Of a stretch of DNA of 60,259 bases, positions 34,468-42,527 are shown piece by piece. How positions within the stretch are numbered: position 1 is the first letter of the stretch; every line of letters starts with the position of its first letter. The translations under genes were made by a program, and so were the position numbers. The DNA comes from a bacterium BMS3Abin11 (GTDB lineage Bacteria > Pseudomonadota > Gammaproteobacteria > BMS3Bbin11): positions 1 through 60,259 of the forward strand of contig BDTD01000030.1 of assembly GCA_002897635.1 (NCBI GenBank), written 5' to 3'. The notes beneath the pieces were generated by a model, which saw nothing but the letters and a program-made list of their open reading frames with translations, had not been told where the DNA came from and did not search any database.

Positions 34468-35223
34468 CTATCTCCTCTGAGGCTGAACCGGAACTTCAAG
34501 TTTACGATAATCTTTCGGTAGCATGAACAAATTCGTATCAGGTTCCTTGACCTTGATATTCCGTAATTCTCTAACCGAGCCATTAGGGAAAGCTTCCCGA
34601 ACTGTGATCCCCAGTTCTGTGTCATACCAGCGCGTACCTGATTGTTTTTTGCCATCTGCTCTGGTCATAACTACTTCCCAGCGCTCGGCCTCTCTCCCAT
34701 TTATTTTTTCCTTACCGACCATGCTTGCATTGATACTTACTCCATTCGGTAACTGCTCACGTAAGGTAATACCACGTTCTTTATCCAGCCATTGTTCTAT
34801 TATGAACTGCTGCTGATTCGGCCCTGGCCGCGTTATCTTCCAGTGCATCGCCTGCTGGCCATTAACCTTTTCTTCACCCACTTTTTCACATTTTGTATCC
34901 GGCATGTTGTCACACGGGTTTTGCACAACAGCACCAGGCATAACTAATGGAACAGGTGATTTTTGTTCAAGATATTCCTTTCTATCGGGATACAACACCC
35001 TCATCATGCCGCTACTGGCGATGTATTGCTGGACTATTTCTCCCTGAGGAGTAAACATTTCAATTCGTACTGACTTGTCCCCTGAGACGTATAATTTCAT
35101 ACGTGTCGTCTGCATGCCAGGCGCTGACTGAATAGCCTCAGCAGAAAAAGACTGTGTCCCAGCATATGTATCGGGTACTACTAAGAAAAGTACCGGCAGC
35201 AATATGGCGATGACAAATTTCAT
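34468..35223 (-). CDS. Exported DUF4412-like protein
   Basis: About 251 residues with a signal peptide (MKFVIAILLPVLFLVVPDTYA). The body has the repeating beta-strand pattern of DUF4412, found in lipoprotein-like periplasmic proteins: MKLYVSGDKSVRIEMFTPQGEI, then two related halves EKVNGQQAMHWKI ... EQWLDKERGITLREQLPNGV and EKINGREAERWEVV ... TRWYDTELGITVREAFPNGS, an internal duplication. An unswapped function cannot be given. The ATG at 35223 is preferred because GAGG precedes it; an in-frame ATG lies at 35238. The ParA gene follows after two bases. Confidence 0.7.
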   Translation of the reverse strand: MKFVIAILLPVLFLVVPDTYAGTQSFSAEAIQSAPGMQTTRMKLYVSGDKSVRIEMFTPQGEIVQQYIASSGMMRVLYPDRKEYLEQKSPVPLVMPGAVVQNPCDNMPDTKCEKVGEEKVNGQQAMHWKITRPGPNQQQFIIEQWLDKERGITLREQLPNGVSINASMVGKEKINGREAERWEVVMTRADGKKQSGTRWYDTELGITVREAFPNGSVRELRNIKVKEPDTNLFMLPKDYRKLEVPVQPQRR

Positions 35224-35258
35224 AAAAACTGGCCTCATTATTCATTTAGCCTGCTGAG

Positions 35259-35843
35259 TCACCAGAAGCCAGGGCTCGAAAAAGGCATCCGGCCATTTCC
35301 CATACCAAATGGGAATCCTCTGCCTGAATTCCCAGCAAAAGGGAATCCCCCCATAGAATTATATCCGGATCCAAAACCTGTCGGATACCCTGGCTGATAA
35401 CCACGTTGGTATGGCGGGTACTGTCTGTTGCTATAAGCAGAAAAATCTCTTCGGAAATTATCAGGATATACAGGCATCTGTTCGAAATCCTGTGCCTGAG
35501 GATAACGGAACCAGTTCCCACCGATAGCAGGCGATGTTCCCTGTACAGGTGCATTTTCTGAAGGCAACACAGAATATTTAGTGCCTAAGGCTTCATTTTC
35601 ATCCAGTGGCGGATACCTTGATTCATCAAGCTTATCCCTTGATTGAGAATTTTCGTTAGCACGCCAACTGTTAATCTCTGAAGGAACCGGATTTCCATCG
35701 ATCAAGGGTTTACTGGATTCTATCCATGGGTTTACTGTCAGCATTTGAGCATACGTGGGTGTAACAGAAAAACCCGCTATAGAGATCAACATAATAGATA
35801 CAAGCGGCTTCCGGGTTGAATTAAAAAATAGTTTTTTTTTCAT
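35259..35843 (-). CDS. Exported Pro/Gly/Tyr-rich protein, unknown
   Basis: About 194 residues. A signal peptide (MLISIAGFSVTPTYA region) precedes a low-complexity mature part. The end is rich in Gly, Phe, Tyr and Pro (YPPYQRGYQPGYPTGFGSGY, GGFPFAGNSGRGFPFGMGNG), and the middle has a few acidic segments. No domain is recognised. I use ATG 35843 with AAGG before it; the longer frame from 35885 overlaps the permease stop. It might be a flexible periplasmic or outer-membrane-attached partner of the pump. It lies between the permease and the DUF4412-like gene. Confidence 0.55.
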   Translation of the reverse strand: MKKKLFFNSTRKPLVSIMLISIAGFSVTPTYAQMLTVNPWIESSKPLIDGNPVPSEINSWRANENSQSRDKLDESRYPPLDENEALGTKYSVLPSENAPVQGTSPAIGGNWFRYPQAQDFEQMPVYPDNFRRDFSAYSNRQYPPYQRGYQPGYPTGFGSGYNSMGGFPFAGNSGRGFPFGMGNGRMPFSSPGFW

Positions 35844-35881
35844 CCTTGTTTCTCTTGCACGCCTGAACAATTGATTCAAAA

Positions 35882-38800
35882 TCAACCACGTGGAGGCTTA
35901 AGTCGTATACCCCGCCGATTTTTCGGGGTGATCTTCTTGTTAACGCCGCTCTTTTCGACTGATTTTTTCTGCGACTGCTCTGCTGCTTTTTTTGCAGCCT
36001 TTTTTGCCGATTTTTTAGCCTTTTTAGCTGACTTTTTGACAGCTTTCTTCTTCGACAATTGTTTTTTCTTTTCTTCCTCAACCTTACGGGCTTCCTCAAC
36101 CTTGCGGGCTTCCTCAACCTTACGGGCTTCCTCAACCTTGCGGGCTTCCTCAACCTTACGGGCTTCCTCAACCTTGCGGGCTTCCTCAACCTTGCGGGCT
36201 TCCTCGACCTTGCGGACTTCCTCAGCCTTATGAGCTTCCTCAGCCGAACGAGCCATTTCTTGTGCAGTCAATTGTTTTCGTCGTTTTCTTTGATCAAAGA
36301 TATTTTTGATCAACAAATAGATAGCCCTGAGTGCAAAAAATATTGTGCTAACGACTGTAAATAAAATGGTCCAGACTTTGAATCCCAGATCAGCGAAACT
36401 GAATTTCTTTTTAGCAGGCTGTTCACCCTGGTTGTTATCACCACCACCAGGCAATAAAGGGTCGTCAGGGAGTATGCTTCCTGCACAGAACGCCTTACGG
36501 GCACTTATACATCCAAGAGGAATGACTAACAGAGTTAATACTGTTGAAATAATTACACCAAACATCAGTGTAATGGCCATACCATTGAAGATTGGGTCTG
36601 ATAGTATAAATAACGAACCAAGCACCAATGCCATGGCAGTAATAACAATGGGTCGTGTTCTTGTTTTACAGGCAAGAATCATGGATTCACTTACCGGGTA
36701 CCCTTTCGCCACCATATCCCGTGAGAATTCGACTAACAGTATTGAGTTGCGCACTATAATTCCAGCCAGAGCAATAAAACCGATCATAGAGGTGGCGGTA
36801 AAATCCTTGCCCAACAATGCATGACCGGGAACAATCCCGATCAAGGTTAGCGGAATTGGCGACATAATGATGGCAGGCATGATGAAATTGCCAAACTCCC
36901 AGACGACCAGGATATAGATCAGCACCAGCGCAATCATAAATGCCCCACCCATGTCGCGGAAAGTTTCCCAGGTAACGGTCCACTCACCTGTCCACTCCCA
37001 GGTCGATTTAGACGTATCCTCTGGGGCGCCATACCAGGAAAAATCAGGTTTAACACCATCCGGTGCCGTATAGTCTTTCATTTGCGATATTATATTGAAA
37101 ATACCATATACCGGTGCTGCCAGCGCACCCGTCATATCACCCGTAACAAATTCAACCGGCTGCAAATCCTTGTGATAAATAATCGGATCATGCTTTACCT
37201 TAACAAATTTACCCAGTTCTGCGATTGGCAAGGAGTCTCCTTGCGAAGACGGTATAGGCAGCTGTAACATTTGACTAAGTTGCGAACGCTGGTACAAAGG
37301 TGTTTGTAATACAATAAAACGGGGCTCAAGCAAACGCTCAACCTTAACATCACCTAACTTATAACCGCCCATTGCCATATCGAGATTTCTATTGATGTCC
37401 TCAACGCTGACGCCTCTCCGTATTGCTTTCTCCCGATCAATTTCAAAACGCCACATATCATATTCATCCGGCATCAATGTATCGACATCCGTTATGTCCG
37501 TTGCTCGCTGAAACATCTTTTCCATGTCACGAGCAAATTTACGGCGAGTTTCAGCATCAGGGCCATATATTTCGGCAACCATGGTCTGCAGTACCGGTGG
37601 TCCGGGGGGCATTTCGACGACCTGAATCCTGGCGCCTGTAGCTTCAGCAATGGGCGTCAGTAAATCGCGAGCCTGCTCGGCTAATTCGTGTGAGGTTTTG
37701 CTTCTATCCCCTTTATCCAGCAGCTCAACCTGAATGTCGGCTTCCCAGGGCTGTTGACGAAGGTAGTAATGACGAACTAGTCCGTTAAAATTGAATGGTG
37801 ATGCGGTACCGACATAACTCTGTAATTGCCTAACCTCCGGTAATGTCTGCAGGGTTTTGACCATCTTAAAGGCGAGGTTACTGGTATCCGGCAGTGCCGT
37901 ACCTTCCGGCATATTTATGACAACATTGAATTCTGCTTTATTGTCCAGTGGCAGAACCTTAACGCGTGCAAGATTGAAATAAAATAAAGACATGCTGGCA
38001 AAAAAGGCCACAAAAAGCCCTATAAGAAACAGCCTGCCGTTTCTCTTTTTTGTGATTAGAGACGTTAATATTTTACGGAAGAAACGTTCAAGCTTCTCAT
38101 TACTCTTATGTTCTCTTTTCTCCGCTTTCTTCAAATAAGAAAGGCTGGGCTTAAGCCGCATGGCCAGATAGGGTGTAAAAACGAAGGCGGCAAACAATGA
38201 AAGCAGCATTGCCACTGAACCCAGTATCGGGATCGGCTTCATATAGGGGCCCATCATGCCGCTAACAGCCCCCATGGGCAGCAATGCGGCAATAACGGTC
38301 AAGGTCGCGAGTATGGTTGGATTACCGACTTCCCTGACAGCATCCACCGCTGTTTCGGCACTCATACTCCCCTCTTCCAGCCACCTTCGGTAGATATTCT
38401 CAATCACAACGATTGCATCATCGACCAGTATGCCAATAGAAAAGATCAGCGCAAAAAGTGAAACACGATCGATGGTAAAGCCCAATATCCATGCCACAAA
38501 CACCGTCATCATAATGACATTGGGAATGACAATGAGTACCACCAATGATGCACGCAGCCCGAGGAACCACCAGATAAGCAATGTCACAGCACCGGTAACA
38601 AAGAACAGCTTGAGAATAAGGCTATTGACCTTATTATTAGCAGTTTTACCATAATTCCGGGTAACTGCAATTTTGACATTATCAGGAATCAGCTGCCCTT
38701 TTAATGTTTCAATCTTTGCCAGTACATCATTGGCTACTTCAACACCGTTGGTTCCTGCTTTTTTGGCCACTGCAATTGTGACCGCTGGCGCACCGTCGGG

Positions 38801-39778
38801 AACCAGTGATGTATCGCCCTGATAAGCCGGGCCAGTATAGAAGCTGACAACATTTTTCGTTTCTTGCGGCCCCTCTATCACATCAGCAACGTCCCGAACA
38901 TAAATGACTGAACCACCTTTCGTACCGATGACAAGATTCTCTATATCACTGGCCGTTTTCAGAAAACTACCTGTATAAACGTCAAAAGAGGACTTGCCGG
39001 ACTCAATGCTCCCCGCATCCAACTCACCATTGGCGCTACTGATGGTATGTGCAAGCTGATCCAGGGTTAAATTAAAACCCGCCAGTCGGGCTGGATCGAC
39101 CTCTACTCTAATCTGCTCCGGACGACCACCGGTAATAAATGTCTGGCTGGTATTTTTTACCGCTTTGAGGCGCTGCATGACATCCAGGCTCAGCAGCCGC
39201 AGATCCGAATCATCCATTTCTTTCGACCACAATGTTAATGTCACTATAGGGACATCATCAACTGCCTTTGGTTTAACCAGAGGAGGTGTAGCACCGGGTG
39301 GAATCTTATCCTTGTTGGATTCCAGCTTGTCGTACAATTTTACCAGTGACTTACCCATATCTTCGCCAACAATAAACTGGACAGTAACCATTGCACTGCC
39401 TCGCTGGGATGCTGAATAGACATGCTCGATGCCCTTGATTTCAGACATTAACTTTTCCAGCGGGTTGGCAATCATACTGGCAACCTGTTGCGACGAAGCA
39501 CCAGGATAGTTGACAAAAATATCTACCATGGGCACAGATATCTGTGGATCTTCCTGCCGTGGTGTAAACATCATCCCCATGAAACCGAGACCAAGCAGGG
39601 TAAAGTAAAATAATGGAGAAAGCGGCGAATGAATGAAGCTCTGAGCAAGTCTACCGGCGATCCCCAGTCCTTTTTTGCTGCTGTCAGCTACACGTTTATC
39701 CATGGCACAACTTAAACCATTGGTATTGTTGTTCTCTCCATTCTCACTGGTAGCAGTCTGATTGTTGTTATCTGTCAT
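35882..39778 (-). CDS. RND efflux permease with unusual repeat-rich C-terminal tail
   Basis: 1,298 residues, about 250 longer than usual RND permeases. The core has TM4 SIGILVDDAIVVIENIYRRW with the two proton-relay Asp residues, and TM10 GIIVRNSILLVEFS with Arg where AcrB has Lys. The large loops with VDPARLAGFNLTLDQLA and REKAIRRGVSVEDINRNLDM are typical HAE-type porter domains. After TM12 (FGVIISTVLTLLVIPLG) comes a linker of about 45 residues, another hydrophobic stretch (WTILFTVVSTIFFALRAIYL), a basic stop (RKRRK), nine units of the KVEEAR type, then a Lys/Ala-rich segment with KKSAKKAKKSAKKAAKKAAE. Seven repeat units are exact. The tail resembles TolA helical domains and H1-like basic tails; its side of the membrane is uncertain. 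The adaptor gene lies 54 bases upstream. Confidence 0.85.
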   Translation of the reverse strand: MTDNNNQTATSENGENNNTNGLSCAMDKRVADSSKKGLGIAGRLAQSFIHSPLSPLFYFTLLGLGFMGMMFTPRQEDPQISVPMVDIFVNYPGASSQQVASMIANPLEKLMSEIKGIEHVYSASQRGSAMVTVQFIVGEDMGKSLVKLYDKLESNKDKIPPGATPPLVKPKAVDDVPIVTLTLWSKEMDDSDLRLLSLDVMQRLKAVKNTSQTFITGGRPEQIRVEVDPARLAGFNLTLDQLAHTISSANGELDAGSIESGKSSFDVYTGSFLKTASDIENLVIGTKGGSVIYVRDVADVIEGPQETKNVVSFYTGPAYQGDTSLVPDGAPAVTIAVAKKAGTNGVEVANDVLAKIETLKGQLIPDNVKIAVTRNYGKTANNKVNSLILKLFFVTGAVTLLIWWFLGLRASLVVLIVIPNVIMMTVFVAWILGFTIDRVSLFALIFSIGILVDDAIVVIENIYRRWLEEGSMSAETAVDAVREVGNPTILATLTVIAALLPMGAVSGMMGPYMKPIPILGSVAMLLSLFAAFVFTPYLAMRLKPSLSYLKKAEKREHKSNEKLERFFRKILTSLITKKRNGRLFLIGLFVAFFASMSLFYFNLARVKVLPLDNKAEFNVVINMPEGTALPDTSNLAFKMVKTLQTLPEVRQLQSYVGTASPFNFNGLVRHYYLRQQPWEADIQVELLDKGDRSKTSHELAEQARDLLTPIAEATGARIQVVEMPPGPPVLQTMVAEIYGPDAETRRKFARDMEKMFQRATDITDVDTLMPDEYDMWRFEIDREKAIRRGVSVEDINRNLDMAMGGYKLGDVKVERLLEPRFIVLQTPLYQRSQLSQMLQLPIPSSQGDSLPIAELGKFVKVKHDPIIYHKDLQPVEFVTGDMTGALAAPVYGIFNIISQMKDYTAPDGVKPDFSWYGAPEDTSKSTWEWTGEWTVTWETFRDMGGAFMIALVLIYILVVWEFGNFIMPAIIMSPIPLTLIGIVPGHALLGKDFTATSMIGFIALAGIIVRNSILLVEFSRDMVAKGYPVSESMILACKTRTRPIVITAMALVLGSLFILSDPIFNGMAITLMFGVIISTVLTLLVIPLGCISARKAFCAGSILPDDPLLPGGGDNNQGEQPAKKKFSFADLGFKVWTILFTVVSTIFFALRAIYLLIKNIFDQRKRRKQLTAQEMARSAEEAHKAEEVRKVEEARKVEEARKVEEARKVEEARKVEEARKVEEARKVEEARKVEEEKKKQLSKKKAVKKSAKKAKKSAKKAAKKAAEQSQKKSVEKSGVNKKITPKNRRGIRLKPPRG
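36078..36240 (-). repeat. In-frame 18-bp tandem repeat (KVEEAR)
   Basis: Nine 18-bp units inside the permease gene. Six alternate between a TTACGG and a TTGCGG form on the plus strand, suggesting duplication in 36-bp steps. The seventh keeps the protein sequence, and the last two are degenerate (AEEVRK, AEEAHK). Multiples of 18 bp keep the frame, so the tail length can change without killing the gene. Confidence 0.85.
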
Positions 39779-39832
39779 TGTTGTTTCGCAATGTTATGTT
39801 CTTGACGGGGCAGTAGTCAGTGCAACTACTTG

Positions 39833-41011
39833 TTACTTCGATTTTTTTGGCTGCCATCCTGATACGATGCCCGGTGGTGGATTGTCAATAATCCTCTCGT
39901 TACCACTCAGACCCGAACTGATCACCACCATCCCTTTGCCTGTCCTCTCACCGGTTCGGACTATGCGCATCTCGGCAACGCCTTGTTTATTTAGAATAAA
40001 AATGGACGGCAGACTACCACGGTGAAGAATGGCTGTTTCAGGAACAACAGGAGCCTCGACGGCCTGGTCCATATCAATTGTAGGAACCTTTACCCTGACA
40101 TACATCCCGGGTCCTGCAACGACATCAACAGGCAAATCCAGTTTTATTTTGACGGTGTGACGACTGGGGTCTGCTACCGGATAAATACGGCTGACACGCG
40201 CCATGATATCTTTGTTGCTGCCATCCAGCCTGACAGGAACCATTTGTTTCAGTTTGAGATTTTTGACCAGCCTGACGGGAACATCGACTTTAACCCTTAG
40301 ATATTTGATATGGGCAAATTTTAATAAAGGCTGCCCTGGCTGAACAGTATCGCCGACTTCAACCAGCTTGTTTGTAATCACACCATCAAAAGGTGCCAGT
40401 GATTTTGTATCGCGAATTTTTGCATCAAGTTCAGCTAGCCCTGCCTGGGCCTCAAGAAAACCAGCATAGGCCTGATTCATACCTGTGCCACGTTGAATAA
40501 GATCGGATTGACGTACAAGCCCCGGGTTACCACTGTCGAACATACTGGCAAAATTTTTGGTGAACATATTGTCAAACAAGCCAGGTATTGCCATGCCAGG
40601 CGCACGTGTCACATCTCTGCTTTGTGGTGCCCAGAGCTCCCGGTTATATTGTGCGCGGGCATTGCGTAGCGCACTGTTAGCACTGTAGATACGTGATTGT
40701 ATTGCCTGGCGTTTGGCCTGTAACTCATCGTCGTCAAGTGCTACCAGCAAAGCATTCTTGGTAAAACTGTCGCCTTCTGAGCCGCTAATAAAAGTAACCC
40801 GACCTGGCATTTGAGCATTCAGGACAACTTCCTTATAGGGGATAACCGTGCCGCCCAGAACCGATGAACTGCCCACAAGCTGTTGCTCAACATCCACGAT
40901 TCTCCAGGCATTTGCAACCGGGAATGCAAGCGTAAGACAAAGTGCTGCTATAAATTGCAAGAACCTGAATTTACTTTTCTGCGGCGGGAGACCTGCCCGA
41001 TATACTGCCAT
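39833..41011 (-). CDS. RND periplasmic adaptor (HlyD/MFP family)
   Basis: About 392 residues from ATG 41011, which has AGAGGAA seven bases upstream; the longer GTG-like frame from 41077 lacks one. A signal peptide (FIAALCLTLAFPVANA) is followed by lipoyl half one (GTVIPYKEVVLNAQMPGRVTFI), a helical hairpin of about 110 residues (LQAKRQAIQSRIYSANSALRNARAQY ... AGLAELDAKI), lipoyl half two (LAPFDGVITNKLVEVGDTVQPG), and beta-barrel and membrane-proximal domains. There is no lipobox. It links the pump to an outer-membrane channel, whose gene is not in the array. An insert in the hairpin (MFTKNFASMFDSGNPGLV) is unusual. It is the first gene of the array. Confidence 0.88.
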   Translation of the reverse strand: MAVYRAGLPPQKSKFRFLQFIAALCLTLAFPVANAWRIVDVEQQLVGSSSVLGGTVIPYKEVVLNAQMPGRVTFISGSEGDSFTKNALLVALDDDELQAKRQAIQSRIYSANSALRNARAQYNRELWAPQSRDVTRAPGMAIPGLFDNMFTKNFASMFDSGNPGLVRQSDLIQRGTGMNQAYAGFLEAQAGLAELDAKIRDTKSLAPFDGVITNKLVEVGDTVQPGQPLLKFAHIKYLRVKVDVPVRLVKNLKLKQMVPVRLDGSNKDIMARVSRIYPVADPSRHTVKIKLDLPVDVVAGPGMYVRVKVPTIDMDQAVEAPVVPETAILHRGSLPSIFILNKQGVAEMRIVRTGERTGKGMVVISSGLSGNERIIDNPPPGIVSGWQPKKSK

Positions 41012-41280
41012 GGATATTCCTCTTTTCTGGGGTTCCCGATGTGCGCACCCGGCCTGGTAAGACCCCGGCAAGCACAATCATTACATTCAATTGTTTAAAG
41101 CTTTAAATAACGCACGGCATCTTCGTCCACTGTCCACAGCAGTCGCTGAAATTCGAAGGCCTGCGAAATCAGGGGTAAAACTCTGTCATCTCCACTCAAT
41201 TAGAGACATCCGACATTAACATATCTTACAATCTGAAACATGCCAGGAGCATACTTTCTTCGCGTTTTGCGTAGCCAGAG

Positions 41281-41514
41281 CTACATAGAATTTTTACTAG
41301 CCTGTCTGATTCTCTGATTTTCTTCATACAACACCTCTTCTTCAGGGAATATTTCTCTCAGATCGGCCATACTCAGCGTTGTACCTTTTTCGTCAAATGC
41401 GGCCCAAACCTTCTGCCATCTGACATCATCAAACCAGAAGCCTTTCGGTAACACACAAACCAGCTCCTGATTAAAATCGGTAATCACTTTCGGCTCAATC
41501 AATCTACCCGCCAT
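41281..41514 (-). CDS. Small hypothetical protein
   Basis: About 77 residues from ATG 41514, whose AGGAG is inside the end of the hydrolase gene (overlap 11 bases), so it is probably translated together with it. It reads MAGRLIEPKVITDFNQELV then FWFDDVRWQKVWAAFDEKG and ends in an acidic helix (LREIFPEEEVLYEENQRIRQA). I recognise no domain. A longer frame from 41604 would overlap the hydrolase by 100 bases and is less likely. Confidence 0.5.
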   Translation of the reverse strand: MAGRLIEPKVITDFNQELVCVLPKGFWFDDVRWQKVWAAFDEKGTTLSMADLREIFPEEEVLYEENQRIRQASKNSM

Positions 41515-42502
41515 TTCTTGACAGCTCCTGGTAGCGTATCCAGTGATAAATATCGCGGGCGAGGCGATCCGGTGCCTCAATCTGCAGCGCGTGCTTCGCC
41601 CCATCTACATATTGAACATCAAATGAGGGCTGGCGACCCTTTTCGAGCAGGGTAATCAGGCCATTTTCATCAACAAGAGGATCAGGTCTTGCCAGAAAGA
41701 GCTGTACCGGCTGTCTGATACGCTTGATATACTTTTTAATAAATTCACTCATGCGCATGCTTTGCCTGAGAAAATTCTCATCCAGTTTTTTTAATCGTGA
41801 CTTATCCGTTGCCAGGGCTGCCTGAATTTTGCTGCTCGTGACATAAAGCTCAGGGTCGAACTCGGCGGCCATATCCCGCTCGCTCAGGTCCGACATCCCA
41901 GCCAGGGATTTGACTTTTTGTGTCAGACTGGTGCCTGGTCTTATTAACCGTGGGCTGATTAATACCAGACCTCTGCTTTGTCCTTGATAGGCAATACCAT
42001 AGGCAAGCGCAAGCCTTGCACCCCAGTCATAGCCAACAATGTAGACCGACTGGTAATAGGCCCTTAATGGCTTTAAAAAGGAATGAACGTCGCTGACGTA
42101 ATCTTCGAACTGCACAGGCTTACCGTTGACCTTGCGGGAGCTTTTGCTGCTGTAGCCACTACCACGACGATCCAGAGCGAATACATCGTAACCCCGCTCT
42201 ACAAGTTTTTCTGACAGGGCACGGCCCCAGCCTGCATGCCCTTCCAGTCCATGTAGATAAATTACAGCAACCCGCTGCTTGCCACCGCGACGATATCCTG
42301 TAAAGGCCTGGAGAGAACCATCACTGGCATGGAATTCCCGCTGTTCAGGAAATTCCCTGGGGATGCTTGAGAGATACTTGCCGAGATCGTAATCAACCTG
42401 TCGCGGCTGTGACACCTGTGAATCTGACTGGCAGCCCGCTAAAGCGACAACAAGCACCGCTAACAAAATACCAGTCAAATATTTCAACCGGGTGAACTGC
42501 AT
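41504..42502 (-). CDS. Lipoprotein alpha/beta hydrolase
   Basis: About 332 residues. The signal peptide ends in a lipobox (LVVALAGC), so it is a lipid-anchored periplasmic protein. The fold is that of the serine aminopeptidase/monoacylglycerol lipase type: VAVIYLHGLEGHAGWGRALSEKL, FALDRRGSGYSS, then the nucleophile elbow IVGYDWGARLALAYG, an acid in FLARPDPLVDENGL and the His in VDGAKHALQIEAP. The elbow has Asp where Ser is usual in this family, as in epoxide hydrolases and haloalkane dehalogenases. I use ATG 42502; a TTG lies two codons upstream. A MITE end lies just before the gene. Confidence 0.8.
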   Translation of the reverse strand: MQFTRLKYLTGILLAVLVVALAGCQSDSQVSQPRQVDYDLGKYLSSIPREFPEQREFHASDGSLQAFTGYRRGGKQRVAVIYLHGLEGHAGWGRALSEKLVERGYDVFALDRRGSGYSSKSSRKVNGKPVQFEDYVSDVHSFLKPLRAYYQSVYIVGYDWGARLALAYGIAYQGQSRGLVLISPRLIRPGTSLTQKVKSLAGMSDLSERDMAAEFDPELYVTSSKIQAALATDKSRLKKLDENFLRQSMRMSEFIKKYIKRIRQPVQLFLARPDPLVDENGLITLLEKGRQPSFDVQYVDGAKHALQIEAPDRLARDIYHWIRYQELSRNGG

Positions 42503-42508
42503 ATACAA

Positions 42509-42526
42509 CTAAAGGGTACCTCTAAA
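42509..42526. repeat. MITE terminal fragment
   Basis: AAAGGGTACCTCTA resembles one MITE terminus (compare TGGGTACCTCTATT at 33630) and lies between the hydrolase start and the soxB stop. The rest of the element is missing. Confidence 0.4.
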
Positions 42527-42527
42527 A

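Noticed and set aside
36078-36240. Possible CRISPR array
   Set aside because: The 18-bp units are directly adjacent without spacers, in frame and coding. No CRISPR array or cas gene was seen in the window.
36059-36364. Plus-strand frame with regular Leu/Asn/Gly/Phe repeats
   Set aside because: It is the antisense reading of the KVEEAR tandem array in the RND permease gene.
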